A stretch of 64,000 nucleotides of DNA from Deinandra increscens subsp. villosa (GCA_039602395.1 JBCNJP010000010.1:91916000-91979999), one strand, 5' to 3'; numbered from the stretch's first letter, positions 30,072 through 43,235 are shown. Numbers and translations are program-made. The notes: a model not told the origin generated them from the letters alone.

Positions 30072-33000
30072 CTAGTCCTCAAAAGTGGTCATCTTCAACC
30101 CTTGGACATACATTTCAAGCTTCCCTCGATCTAATGGCTTGGTAAACATATCAGAAACATTTTAATCAGAAGTTACCTGCTCTAGGTGGATTAGCTTCTT
30201 TTCAAAACAGTCACAAATAAAGTGTACCTTTATGTTGATGTGTTTAGTCTTAGAATGCTGTACCGGATTTTTCATAATTTGTAGAGCAGCAGTATTATCA
30301 CAATAAATTGGTGTGTCCACAATGGTCAAACCGTAGTCTGCCATCTGGTTTTGAATCCACAGAACTTGAGAACAACATGCACATGCTGCAACATATTCGG
30401 CTTCAACTATGGATTTTGAGACTGTATACTGTTTTTTGCACTGCCAGGAGATCAACCTATCTCCTAGATACTGAGATCCTACGGATGTGGATTTCCTGTC
30501 CAGTTCACAACCTCCATAATCACTGTCAAAAAAAGCAAACAAATTAAATTTTGAATATTTAAGGTACCAAAGACCAAGTCGTGTCCTGCCCTTCAGATAT
30601 CTAAAGATTCGTTTGACAACAAGAAAATAAGACATTTTAGGTTGAGATTGATAACGAGCACATGTATGACCAGCAAACATGATGTCAGGCCGACTAGCGG
30701 TCAGATACATCAGTGAGCCAATCCTGGAGTGATACATGTGCTCATTTACAAGTTCACCATCTGGATCAGGGGCCAAAAGCGCTCGAGAAACCATAGGTAT
30801 GGCCATTGGCTTACAGTCTGAGATCTTCATTTTCTCCAGAATCTCATCAACATACTTAGCTTGATGAATGCGAATGCCATTATCATCTTGCTTCACTTGA
30901 ATGGCAAGAAAGTATTGCATCTCTCCCATAGCACTCATTTCAAATTTTTGTTTCATGACAACTTCAAACTCTTTACACAAATCTTCATTTGTAGACCCAA
31001 AGATGATATCGTCTACATATACTTGGACCATGATTATATCATCACCAAACACTTTTCGAAATAGTGCCTGATCCACCACACCATGTGAATACCCATGCTG
31101 AACAAGATGATCCATCACGGTGTTATAAATAAACCCAGGAGGTTGAGACACGTATACCTCCTCATCCATTTCAGCATACAAAAAATGCAGTCTTAATATC
31201 CAGTTGATACACAGTGATAGTTCATGTAAGACGCATATGCCAGAAAAATTTGAATTTCCTTCAAGCGGGCAATCGGAGCATACACCTCATCATAATCGAT
31301 TCCTTCGATCTGCTTGTATCCTTGCACAATTAAATGTGCCTTGTTACGCATAATAACTCCACTATCATCCTTCTTGTTCTTGTAAAGCCAAAGAGTAGAA
31401 CTGACCCTTTGATCCATTGGCTTTTCAACCAACTGCCATACCTTTAGTCTGGTAAACTGATTCAGCTCATCATGTATCACTTCAACCCAGCTTGGATCCT
31501 TTAATGCCATATCAATATTTGGGGGTGGGATCTGAGAGATAAAACATGTAAACATACATTGATTTATGATCCACATGTGCTTCTTGTTTGTACCCCTGCA
31601 TTAAGATGGCCAACAATATTCTCAGGTGGGTGATCCTTGTGAACTAGAGTTTCCAGAATCACGGGAACTGTTATCGCAGGGTAAAGATTGGGCATGTTAT
31701 CTTCTAGAGTAGTTGCCTCATGAGTTTCTGCATTAGAATCTGCCTCTAATGGAGAGGAAATATCGTTATCTTCAATAGAGACAACGGGTTCAGATTCTGG
31801 AGCTGATTCTGAGCCGAGCTCTGGGTCTTGCACTGGAGGAGTCTTTGAAATTACATGGCTTCCCGAGGGTGCAAAGACATCATCATGGAGCAATTCCGCT
31901 GCAATCACCATGATTTAATCTGAAAGGAATATGGAATTGATTATAATCAAATACCTGTGCGGGACCAACTCCTGCATCAGTGGGATTTTATTCAAGACAA
32001 TCGACATTGGTAGATTCCACCACCTTCCTTGTCATTTTATTGTAGACCCGATATGCTTAGCTGGCTGAATATCCTACAAAATAACATTCATCAGCTTTGG
32101 CTGCAAATTAAGGAAGTTCATCATGAATAAGAATAGTGCAGAGACACCCAAAGGCTCGTAGGTGTTCAATCTTGGGTTTTTCTTTATACAAAATCTCATA
32201 GGGAAAGTCGCTTATTAATATGCACCATATTTTGCACATAACAGGCTATATTTACAGCCTTTGCGCAGAACATAGTTGGCAATTTGGAATCACATAGCAT
32301 AGTACGTGCTGCTTCAAACAACGTTGTTGCGACGTTCAACTACTCTATTTTGTAGCAGAGTATATGGAGCACTGAATTAATGTTCAATCCCCTTTTCAGC
32401 ATAAAATGCATCAATGGCACTATTCTTGAACTCCGTCCCATTGTCACTTCGGATGGACTTCACCTTCAGGTTGATCTTATTTTCAATCAAATTGATGAAA
32501 GCTTTTAAAATACCCGCAGTTCCACTTTTCTTATCTAAAAAGAACACCTAGTAAAAAATAGTGAGTAATCATCAGTAACAACTAAGAAAAAAGCACATCA
32601 ATTTAAACTTAGCATACTCACTAGACCAAATAGGTCCATATGGAGTAGTTCCAACACTGAGGAGATTGAATTGAACAGCTTTGGTTTATGAGGCCTTTTG
32701 TGCTGCTTCCCATTAGCATAAGCCACACATTTCTCTCGCATTATGAATTCTTTGATTGGCAAATCTTTTACATGATCTCCTCTTGCAAGTCGATTGAGAT
32801 GCTTCACATTTGTATGAACCAGGAGTCGACGCCAAAGCTGAGCATGATTCTTAACTGTCTTTGAAAGAAGGCATGCCACTTCAGTAGTCGGTGGCTTGTT
32901 CATGTTCAACACATAGGAATTGCCATGTATAGGAGTGCGCATTAGCACCCAGTTGTCAGGTATGGTGTATCTAGGCTTCAAAATTAAACATTCTATACTG

Positions 33001-33278
33001 TTGAAAAAAACTGGATACTCTCTATCACAAATTTGTGACACACTCAATAAGTTGTGATTAAGTTGCTCTACATAGTTGACGTCATGGAAATTAAGACAAC
33101 CGCTCTTAACGGTACCCTTCTTGCTGATACGACGACCTCCAACACCTCCTGCAAAAGAACCATATCCTCCATCGAATTCTTGTACATTTTGCAACATGGA
33201 CATGTCTCCTGTCAAATACCTGGAACAACCACTTTCAACATACCAGAGATTGTTAACAGTCCTCCTTGGTTGTTCCTG
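30072..33278 (-). pseudogene. E1 pol, copy 1: protease, integrase, RT, RNase H
   Basis: Minus-strand order from 33275: protease WYVESGCSRYLTGD (normally VDSG, so the catalytic Asp is Glu); pre-integrase WRRLLVHTNVKHLNRLARG; integrase core IRSDNGTEFKNSAIDAFYA, decayed, 32350-32560; RT DPSWVEVIHDELNQF, IDYDEVYAPIARL and active site QVYVDDIIFGS; and RNase H FFDSDYGGCELDRKSTS, AEYVAACACCSQVLW, HSKTKHINI. About 35 residues between QPPGF and QHGYSHGVVDQALF are missing in frame. It is broken by frameshifts near 31185 and 31215, a stop before NVSDMFTKPL, and others in integrase. The normal product of such a region is a copia polyprotein. Confidence 0.85.
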
Positions 33279-33294
33279 CATTAAAAGGAGATTA
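33276..33294 (-). promoter_or_regulatory. Gag stop and 3' splice acceptor-like site, E1 copy 1
   Basis: On the minus strand gag ends ISN-TAA (33294-33292), followed by TCTCCTTTTAATGCAG and then GAA at 33275, the first in-frame Pol codon. Eleven codons later comes the W of the protease WYVES motif. The pyrimidine-rich stretch and CAG/G fit a plant acceptor. Confidence 0.5.
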
Positions 33295-36235
33295 GTTAGA
33301 GATCGGTACCCAGGCCATAACAGGTCTGGGTTTCTTCATGTTGGTACTACATGAAGCAGTGTTGGGCTTTTCCTAGACATTTTTGGGTTTATAGACTATC
33401 TGCACTTTCCAGGGTTGGCTATTTGTTGTAGACCTCAATTGAGAAGTAGACGGTGAGTTTTGCTTAGATTTTTTAAAATAAGCATTTTTGATGTTTGTTG
33501 TGTTTTTTATACACACCTTTTTTTTATAATTTCGGTTAACCACCTTGGGTAAATTCCAATGACCTTCATCTCTCACCTTTCCCACTCTCGAAGAATTATT
33601 TGCAGAATTTGAATTGTCTTGAAAACCCTTTTTAGTTTTGAATTGTTTTAAGTTGGGTTGCTTCTGTTGGTGAGGTCTCAGCATCGTTGTTTTTTGAGGT
33701 GCTGAATTTTCAATTAGAGCACTAGCCTAGAAAGTTGAGTCTTTGGCTGTTATTGTTTCTTTGGGTAATATGGCTGATATGGTTTATGCAAACAATTTCG
33801 TGCCAAGTTTCCAGGCTTTCCACAAGTATGACATGATTGTTTCTTTGGAAAAGCGGGAGGATGGTAATATTGTCGCCTAGTGGATTGCCATTTTGGTTTT
33901 GCTGCATTTTTGTGAATCCAATATGTTTTGCCTTCAGGACAAGTGGATAAAACATACTCCTGCTTTATTGGTTGGTTTTGGTCATAGGCAGAGTAAACTT
34001 CTAGATAAGGGACAAAGTCTTTTGGTTTAGAATCCCTTTCCTTTTTCACATTTATCATACTATCAGATTTCCCAAACACAAACATAGCTGGGACTAAGGA
34101 ACAAGCAACCCATGGTTCCTTCCCCTTTTTTCAAAGATTTCACACAACCATTAGTCTTTCCAATAGAAAACACACCAAATGAAGTTTTTTCACCAAAAAC
34201 ATTTAACTTGGAAAGTTTTGACACGGACTTTGACACTTCAGTAGCAAACTTAGGAAATTCAAAATTGTCAGTTTTTGAATCATTCAAAACATTAGAATTA
34301 TGGTTGTTATGATAAGCAATGCATTCACTGTCCTTCTTTGAAACATCCTTAACCGTTACATTATCTGCACGTGAAATAGCTTTGTTAGTGTAATTAGGAG
34401 GAGCAGAAATTTTAATTGGACATGAAGAGAGTTTGCTTTCAACAAAGGCACTTTCCTTTTTGCCGTATGATGCAGTTGCTTCAAATGAAGATATTTTTTT
34501 TGATTCCTCAACAGTGAGAGGCACAGTGATCATTTGACTCCTCAAAGGGGGAGGAACAGTGTGAGTAGAGTGTTCAGTGTTTTCTAAAGAATTAAGCCCT
34601 AGACCTGATTTCTCTTTAACATGCCTAATTGTCTCATCAGAGTTATAAAAGTGATGATTAGCTTCCATCATTTTTAAATGTATAGTCTGATGTTCATCTA
34701 AGGTAGATTGGGCAGTACTAAGCTTGATTCTTAGATCGAGAACTTCCTCATTTAATTCAGCTACCTTACTTTCAGATACTCTAAGAAGACATTTTTTATT
34801 ACCTAATTGTTCCTCAACAAACGTGAGATCCTTTTTTACTGCCTCAAGTTTTTCTCTAAAAATCCTAACACGATCTTTATATTCTCTAACCTCTTTCAGA
34901 GTTGTTTCGCGAGCAAGGCTTTCATTAGTAAATTTAAATTCCCATTCTTTAATTAAAGAGTGACATGTGGAATTAACGCATACTTGACTGTTGTTGGAAG
35001 GCACATATGTACTTGGGTGTATATTAGCCATGAACGCATGATGGGTGGGTTCTTTCGGCTCATTATCAACTTCTTCTTCAGCAAGCAATGCAATATGGGC
35101 ATGACTCAAGTTCAATTCTTCAATCTGATCAGACCAATATAACCAGCAAATTGTTGCACCACCAACACCTTGTAGTTGTCCACATTTTCCTTCTTTTCAA
35201 CAGTGGCTTTGATCTCTCTCTCAAATTTGGGTTTGGTGCATTCTCGAGCATAGTGTCCATACTCATTGCAGTTGTAACCCCTCAAGTTAGCCTTGTTAAA
35301 GGCACTCTTCATCCCTTTGCCTGCACTCCAATCTTTTCTTCCTGTCTTTTTCATAAATTGCTCGGCACGCAATCCTGATATTGCCATCTGGTATGATATG
35401 TCCATATGCTCAAGATCTTCAGAATTGATTTGACATATGTCATATTCTTTCAAGTCTGCCGTTAACAAGGTTCCAGCCATAAGAGCCTGATAACAACTCA
35501 TAATACCTACACCCAAAGCAAAACCAGAGTCATTAACAAGTTTTGAAAAATCTAATGCCACATGGTTCGATGAAGATGCTGCAGCTGACTGAGAGGCGAA
35601 GGCATTCAGGCTTGCTTGAGTGGCATTAGTGTAGCCTACACCAGAACTTGTTTGAGAAATATATTCTTGATTCACTTGATATAAGGCAATTTCTTGTTGA
35701 CTTCAACCCGGGTGTATGTAACCTCTACCTCTCTCATTGCAGTGACAATTTTAACGAATCGCTGCATCTGTGTTTCAAGGTTTTCACCTGGAGGATGACA
35801 AGACATATTATATATTTCTCTCAAGCTCTCACGTCTGCTCTCCTTCATATCATCATTTCCCTTAAATGTGGTAATAAGAGCATTCAAAAGATCCTTAGTT
35901 GTAGTATATTCTTTAATTCCTTTAGCAATCTCGAGGGACAGACCCATAGTTAAGGCAGCCAGTGCCTTTGCATCCCATTCTACCCTTTCCCAATCATCAT
36001 CCGTCCACTCACTTTCTACCTTAGCCACAACTGGTTGACCAGCTTCTCGATTTATTGAAAAAATGTTTCCACATTTAATAGACCGCATGACTTTAGCATC
36101 ATTGTAATTAATGTAGCTGACAAAACGATACTTCCAATTCATGAAATCCTATCCTAACATTAGATGGGGAGGCCTAGTATTTGTCCCAATTTGGGCATCC
36201 ATTTGGAGAGTGTTAGATGACACATCTGAGTACAT
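33292..36235 (-). pseudogene. E1 gag, copy 1
   Basis: Minus-strand start at 36235 (MYSDVSSNTLQM); an in-frame TAG follows at LG-stop-DF before NWKYRFVSYINYND. The next block has the UBN2-like capsid features TTKDLLNALITTFKGNDDM and LREIYNMSCHPPGE. Then MNQEYISQTSSGVGYTN; the zinc knuckle GYNCNEYGHYAREC, whose first Cys is Gly; a coiled-coil section (LREKLEAVKKDL-type); a second knuckle CHTCGKPGNLARNC, whose His is Asn; a basic Lys/Asn-rich tail; and the end VMAWVPISN. Frameshifts near 35675, 35112, 34070 and 33700 break it. Both knuckles are damaged in both copies of E1, so the lesions predate the duplication. Confidence 0.8.
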
Positions 36236-36289
36236 TTTGATATACTCGGAGTCTGAAACTAAAAATAAACACCAAGCAGAAAACCCTTG

Positions 36290-37010
36290 ATCTGGACCGA
36301 AAACCGATTCGATAACCTGAAAAAGAACCAAATTGGAAACGTTACATTGAATCGAAATAGAAACCAAAGACCAGACCGAATAGCTGAGCCGAAAACAACT
36401 GGATCGAAAACCACTGAGCCGAATAGGAAAGCTTTCAACCAAACCGAAACAGCAACCCGAGACGGAAACCATGAGTCGAACTGAATACGTAAGTCAAAAT
36501 AAAACGAGCCGAGACGAAAAGCAAACAGCTAAACCAGAAACACGAAATCCGAACCGTAAACCTCAAACACGAACCGCAAACCTTCAAATCCAAACTGGAG
36601 ATCGCAAACTCGTGTCGTAAACCTTCACGGAGCGAGCCGAACACTCAAATATCGAGCTGAAAACACCATAACCGAGTCGAATCCTTCAAAACCGAGCCGA
36701 AAACCTTCTAACTTGGACGGAAACAATCGATCTCCGTACCAATAACCTTCACCGGACCAACAGCGTACCAGTAACTTTCAGAGTACCAAGAACCGGACTA
36801 GACCAACAACGTACCAATGAACAGTAGCGTACCACCTTGGTACGGTGTAATTGCTTGCGGACCAATCAATAACCATCACGTACCACCGATGAAGATTATC
36901 TTTCGTACCAACGATCAGCGTACCAGAAGATCTAAGAAGATGCTCCTGCGTACTAATGGATCATCGAGTGTACCAGTGTGTTCATCCGACGTACCAGCAG
37001 CATACCATTG
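36290..37010. repeat. E1 leader word arrays (CCGAAAACC and CGTACCA)
   Basis: Between the primer-binding site and gag there are two arrays. 36290-36725 repeats GAGCCGAAAACC, CCGAATAG, GAACCGTAAACC and similar. 36728-36990 repeats CGTACCA / TGGTACG at 10-30 base spacing. The CGTACCA word also occurs in the adjoining LTR (37435-37500). Confidence 0.8.
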
Positions 37011-37212
37011 TGAAATCGACTGATTTTTGAATTCTGGACTTTTTGAACTGGAATTTGTAACAGTAAGCAACTAACACACTAGGAACCTTTTGAAATCAAA
37101 TTTGACATCAAAAACACTTGGAATTGAGAAAAATTGATGAAATATGATCCAAACACCTACTTTCTCTCACTAGAAAACACATATTGATCAAAACACAGCA
37201 GTAGAGCAACCT

Positions 37213-37229
37213 GGATTGCTCTGATACCA
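37213..37229 (-). promoter_or_regulatory. E1 primer-binding site, copy 1
   Basis: Minus strand TGGTATCAGAGCAATCC next to the LTR at 37231, initiator-Met type. Confidence 0.85.
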
Positions 37230-37230
37230 C

Positions 37231-37583
37231 TTCTAAGAACACGTACTATTGCATGATTCGATCAATATGACGTACACAGATGTAAATAAAGCTTTGTTTG
37301 ATTGATTTCAATAGCATAAGTACAAGAGAGATCTAGAGAGAGAAACACCAGAGTTTACACACGGTTAAGCTAAACAGTTCTCACTCTTCTATCTCTAAAC
37401 TCAAAGACACAACCTATTTATAGTAAACTGGCCGGCGTACCAATTAACTCAAAGTACCACTTGGTACGCTGCGGCGTACTAACTGGTCCGCCCCATGGTA
37501 CCCTGGAACTTACAATTATAAAATATACAATATGAACAACAAACACCTAGACCTAGCATTAGACATCCAAACTTGTCCTAACA
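37231..37583 (-). repeat. E1 LTR, copy 1, with internal sequence on both sides
   Basis: About 353 bp; on the minus strand it opens TGTTAGGACAAG and ends near GTGTTCTTAGA. TATAAATA lies on the minus strand at about 37414-37421. The primer-binding site lies on its inner (left) side. On its right there is also a purine tract AAGGGGGATTT (37584-37594), which normally precedes a 3' LTR. This LTR therefore joins the 3' end of one element to the 5' end of the next. The left boundary is approximate. Confidence 0.7.
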
Positions 37584-37594
37584 AAATCCCCCTT

Positions 37595-38055
37595 GACGTG
37601 TGCTGTATCAAATCTTCAAACTCTTTGAATACGTTGTTAGTTGATGTAGGGTAGGCATGGCAGGAATAGGACTGTGTCAACTGAACCATTTGTAAAAGTA
37701 TCCTTTGTTAGCTTGTCCTCTAACTGGCTAAAGGAATAAACTCTTTGACAACTTTGTAACCATGCATGAGATCCACTCTGAGATCTGTATATGAGAGAAT
37801 TTGATTCTTTCAACCTGCAAACTTCAGAAGACAGAAGTTGTGATTTTTCATTTACAACATAACTTTAATCTTGGGCAAAAATCTCCTTTGGAGAACCAAG
37901 ATATTTTGAAATTAATTTTTAAAATTTGTTGTATCTCATGTCGATCGGATCGAAAAAAAGAAGAAATAATATCTTTTTGGATTTTACAAACGTTATATCA
38001 AAACACACCTAAAATCTTTTTGTATCTCATGAGTCAGTTTTAACAAATTTTCAAA
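37595..38055. other. Junction between E1 3' sequence and E2 leader
   Basis: The first ~100 bases look like E1-type 3' internal DNA (minus strand). The remainder up to the E2 ATG has GTATCTCATG and AAAATCTTTTTG words and no LTR or primer-binding site, so E2 lacks its own 5' LTR here. Confidence 0.45.
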
Positions 38056-41000
38056 ATGGATCTGTTTCAAGCATTCACTGCAATGTCAACGTCTATTCAA
38101 GCTTTTCTCAATTAAGAAAATGAAATTGGGACTACAAACAAAGTTAAGTTGATGAAGTTTGAAGATTTTCATAACTGGAAGACACGATACGAATCGTACA
38201 TTGGAGTAACTGATGTAAGTGTTTGGACACCAATGTTAGATGGATATGTCATGCCAAAGATTAATGGTGAAGACAAACCGCTCAGTAAGATGAATGAAAC
38301 AGAAAAAGAAGCTTTCAAATTGGAAAGGAAGGCGTATGCTACGTTGTCTATGGCATTACCTAAAGACATTTTACATCAATTCAAGATGCATACAACTTCT
38401 AAAGCTTTGTGGGATGCTCTATGTAATAGATGTGAAGGTAATGTGCAATACAAAAAGAGCAAAAAGAAGGTCTTATTGAGAGAATATGACAATTTTTGTT
38501 ATGTTCAAAATGAAACTATCAATGATTTGGTTTCAAGACTTTCACACTTGGTAAACGAACTTGCAATAGTCGGAGTAAAGAAAGAAGCCAATGAATTGAA
38601 GGAAAAATTGTTGGATGCATTGCCTGCTAAGTGGGAAGGTTATATTTTGTTTTTAACTCATGAAAAAGGCTTTGATGATGTATCTTACGATGCAATTGAC
38701 AAGGAATTTGTTAGCAAGAGAATTAGATATGATGAGGGTTAAGACATTACCAACACAAGTACAAAACCCGGATGTCTATTTTGGAGAAAATGCTTCTACT
38801 ATTCATGCAAAGGTGAAAACAAGTTCAAATCCAGCTCCTACTGCTTTGTCTGTGGAAAACTCTTCAGCTGGGTATTTAAATGTGTCTAGAGGACCATCCA
38901 TGGGATCTGATACTTAAAATGCTGCAGTTACATATCCAGTTCATTCAAGCTAATCTGCATTTGTATCAAGTCAAGGTCCATTTTCTGCAAAAACAACAAA
39001 TGATTTGATGGCATTGTTCTCTGCCATGGTGTCATCATATGATGGTATGATCGCGAGAAAGTTAACAAGTGATGAGTTGACCGATGAGGATTATGAACAG
39101 ATAGATGCTGATGATCTAGAATTAATGGATATCAAATGGTCCATGGCAATGTTGGTTCGAAGAGGGAAAAAGTTCATGCAAAGAACGGGACGAAAATATT
39201 TGAATCCTGAAGGAAAGCTTGGATTTGATAAAGCTAATGTCAGATGCTTCAATTGTCAAAATTATGTTCATTTTGTCAAAGAGTGTAATCAAGCTAAAAA
39301 GCAAGAAACTTCTCGTTTGTATCAGAAAATACGCTTCACAAAGTGCACAAAATTCAGAGAGTAACCATAATCCTTCTACTTCTACTACAAATGCTAATGC
39401 TTCAAGTTCGGGAACTAAAGCTTTAGTTTCTCAAACTAGTGATGGATATGATTGGAGTACTGATTTTCCTGATGAATCTGCTTTCTTGTGCAGTTCTGTA
39501 GCTGAAAATATGGAAATTGAAATAAATTCTGAACTTCATAGAGATGATTTTCTTGGAGATGCACATCAAGCGTTTATGGCTGATATACAGGTTGATTCTA
39601 AATTTTGTGATCTTTGTGCTTTAACTGCTACTCAATTAAAAGAACTTTCTCATGAGAAAGTAATGTATTATGATAAATACATGCTAGCCGAGGAAAATAC
39701 CAAAATTTTCAAATAAAGGTGGGAGGCTGTTAAAGCTGAACTGAAAAAGGAACACACTTTGACTCTTGACACTAGAGTTGAATTGAATAATAAAACTGAG
39801 GAATACATCTTTTCTGAGAAAAAGCCTGCAAAAGCTACGGCTAAAATTTCAGAGTTGAATATTGAAATCTTGGATCTTAAACGACAAATTGAGAATTCAA
39901 AAATTTAACTTCCTTTGTAAGTTATTTGTGAAAAGATGAAACCTTGAAAGAAGTGTTTAAAGAGTTAGGGTGCAATTCAGTTCCACCAGTAATTTCTTAC
40001 GGCTTGGAACCCACTGAGACTGAAAACAAGCCGTCAGTTGTGTTTGATTACTATAAATTTACTGAAAATTTGCTTGGGTCTTCTGACCGACACAAGGGAA
40101 CGTATAAGAAAAGGCCTGGAAAACATGGTTCAAAACCAAATCATGTTGATTCCAAAAATTCAGAATCCAGTGACCTTGCGGTTGTTAAACCTGTCACTGA
40201 GATTAAATCTCAGACTGGTGTTAAACCAACACCTTTAGAAGCTAAAAATGAAGATTTTGTCAACTTAAAAGAAAATGAAAGATTTTGAAACAGAAAATTT
40301 TTCAAAAGTTCTTGATTTGTATTATGAAAAAGATACAATAAATGAGGGGAATCAAACCAGGCTTGATGTTTCTACAATTCTGGTTCCGGTTCCGATTCCT
40401 AAATCAGCTAAGTTTAGCGGAATTGGTTTTGGATCAACCGATGTTGAAAATTCTGAGGTCAATCGGACGAAATCTAAAAAAATTTCAGAAGAATGATAAG
40501 AAAGGTGTCAAATCATTTGACACAAAATCTGAGAAAATTGATGATAAGCCGAAAGGAAAATCTGAGCTTGGTGAATCTTCTACCACTCAGAAAATGTATT
40601 GATTGAAAGGAAGTGATACAATTTTTTCAGATGTTGTTTTTCCTTTGAGTTGTGTTGATCCAACTCGTGTTGCAAAAGTTTTCAATGTTGCTTCTAGAGT
40701 GAAAGTGATACCTGATCTTGAAAATGTGTCAAAGGTCGAGACAAAGTCCACACCCAATGACCAGAAATCTAAACCCAAATCAAAATCACCAAAGTACTCA
40801 CCAAAGAGTTGTCATAATTCTGATGGTCAATTTTCATCAAAAATAAATTCTTTTGAGTATGAATTGTATGGTTTTTGTGATGATTACAATTTTTATGATG
40901 ATTTTGGACAGGGTAATTCATCATATAAACATTCTGGTCAATCTACCTCCAAACCTATCAAACCAAAACGTTATTCAGAAAACTGTGGTTATGATGAATA

Positions 41001-41534
41001 TGGGGTTTATAATGAATTTGGTTATACTGGGCCATTGTTCAAACCACTTCCAAAGTTTCATTATTGAGTGTTTAAGACCCGTAAACCAAAGGAAATCATT
41101 CCTCCTATCCGTGATGATGGTACTACAGAAAAATTTGGGAATCCCATTGGAACTCATTCCTGAACATCGGAAATGTTTTTATTGTCATAAGCGGGGACAT
41201 TTACTTTCCAAGTGTCTTGTGCTTCCTAAAAAGAAGAGTTCCACTGCAAAAACAAACAAATCAGAAAATTATGATTATGATTCGAACTCTGTTTCAAAAG
41301 ACGAGATGGTAGATGAGCCGATGGTTACCAAGCATCACTTTAAACGTGAATTTTTATTTCAAACATAATCAAAGTAGTTTTGGTAGTTCATCAAATCAGG
41401 CTTCCACATCTGACTCATCTATTCCATCATTGAAACAGAAGTCGCTTCCAAAGATGACATCAAAAGCCACTGAAGATTTTTCTAAGGACATCGGTCGACC
41501 CAAAGCTGAAAGCTTGGGTCCTGCTTTAAACTAA
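38056..41534 (+). pseudogene. E2 gag, copy 1
   Basis: ATG at 38056 (MDLFQAFTAMSTSIQAF) with an in-frame TAA at 38113 that is TTA in copy 2. Then FEDFHNWKTRYESYIGV and the capsid-like TSKALWDALCNRCEGN and LVSRLSHLVNELA. Next come zinc knuckle CFNCQNYVHFVKEC (near 39246), KGSDTIFSDVVFPLSCVD, and a Tyr/Asp/Gly-rich stretch. A second knuckle CFYCHKRGHLLSKC lies near 41175, and the end is SLGPALN with TAA at 41532. Many frameshifts and stops separate the blocks. E2 differs from E1 in having two spaced knuckles and the KGSD block, also seen at 1-488. Confidence 0.8.
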
Positions 41535-41555
41535 TTATCTGCTGACCTGTGCAGG
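41532..41555 (+). promoter_or_regulatory. Gag stop and 3' splice acceptor-like site, E2 copy 1
   Basis: TAA, then TTATCTGCTGACCTGTGCAG and GGA at 41555, the first Pol codon. The protease W comes at codon 11, exactly as in E1. Confidence 0.5.
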
Positions 41556-43235
41556 GAGCTCAGAAAAAGGCTGTCAACAACTTTTGGGTGGTTGATAGTG
41601 GAGCTTCCCGGCACATGACAGGTAACATTTCCCTGTTGTCTGATGTGAAACCAATTAAAGGTGGGAATGTTAATTTTGCTGGAAACAAAGGTGGAAAAAT
41701 TACCAGTGAAGGAAAAAATGGGTAATGAGAGTGTCACATTTGATCGAGTACAATTTGTGAAAGAGTTGCAACACAATCTGCTGAGTGTCTCTCAGATTTG
41801 TGACAAGCAGTTCACTACTGCTTTCACAAGCTCTAAGTGCTTGATTTTGAAGCCTGGAATCAACATCCCGGATGACTGGATAGTGATGCGTGCACCACGG
41901 TTTAGAGATTTGTATGTGCTCAACATGAGTTCTAAGTCTTCTTCTGCAGTTCCTGCAACATGTTTTATCACTAAAGCCACTGAGAAAGAGTCCATTATGT
42001 GGCATCGCCAAATGGGACACATTAACTACCGTAAAATGAATTACTTGGTGAATCATAATCTGGTAGACGGAGTTGCGAATAATCGCTTTACTTTTCATGT
42101 TGATTGTCAAAGACATACCTTTGCACCGGCAAAAACAAGTTCATTTCAAGGCTTAGCTTATGATGATTTCTTTGATTCTTTCTCTACAGCAAGTAATGCT
42201 TCTGATGATGAGATTTCAAAAGACGATCTACTTGCTGCTATGTATCATACAATGTTTTAGAATGGATCTAATGTTCTGAAGCTTCCTTTTGCTCCTACTA
42301 CTTCAGCTTCATCTAGTTAGGATGTTTCTAATTTGGAGACTGTTAGTTCATCTGAAGATGATGAAAGTGATTTTCATTAGGCTGAGTTGGGACCGATTAA
42401 TGATCCAATTCCTTTACCGAGCACTACTTCTTCTGTTCCGTCTAGCTCGGAGGTTGCGAAATTGAATATCACTAATCTTGAAGACAACGTGGTGGTTCCA
42501 GATGTTTCTACTCTCAGAATTCATAATATTCATCCACAAGAGAGTATTATTGGTGATCCAAATTCTAGTGTTCGCACACGACATCAATTATCCAGTTCAG
42601 TAGATGAACTAATTGCTAAAATTCGTGATTCCGGGATTCAAGATGAAGTTTTTCATTCCTGCTTCTTATCTCAAGTTGAGCTTGAACTATTGACCAAGAA
42701 TTGCAAGAGTCTTCTTGGGTGGAGGCAATGCAGGAGGAATTGCAACAATTTCAGAAATTGGGAGTCTGGCACCTTGTTGATTTACCCAAGATTTCCAAAG
42801 AACCTTGCGGGACACATTGGGTGTTTAAAAATGTAAACAGGACTATCAAGGCATCATTGTTAGAAACAAAGCTTGATTGGTGGTTCAAGGCTTCTCTCAG
42901 AAAGAAGGGATCGACTTAAATGAAGTTTACGCTCCGTTAGCTCGGATTGAAGCGATTCACATTTTCTTGGCTTTTGCAGCGCAAAAAGGCTTTAAGGGTG
43001 TATCAGATGGATGTTAAAAGTGCTTTTCTAAACGGGAAGATTCGTGAAGAAGTTTATGTTAAGCAGCCACCTGGTTTTATGATCCTGACTTCCCTGAGTG
43101 CGTTTACAAGTTGGATAAAGCTTTGTACAGTCTTCATCAAGCTCCACGAGCTTCGTATGAGACTTTATCTACTCACCAACTTCATAATGGTTTCAAGCAC
43201 GGGAAGGTTGACTGTGCACTTTTCTCGAAGAAGAC
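41555..43235 (+). pseudogene. E2 pol, copy 1, without integrase core
   Basis: Protease NNFWVVDSGASRHMTGN has an intact DSG. Pre-integrase MWHRQMGHINYRKMNYLV and FHVDCQRHTFAPAK is followed directly by YDDFFDSFSTASNASDD and a serine/acidic linker, so the whole catalytic DDE integrase domain is absent. RT begins ESSWVEAMQEELQQF, then VYQMDVKSAFLNGKI, EEVYVKQPPGF, LDKALYSLHQAPRASYETLS and ends CALFSKK at the gap. Several stops and frameshifts interrupt it. The integrase loss is shared with copy 2. Confidence 0.8.
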
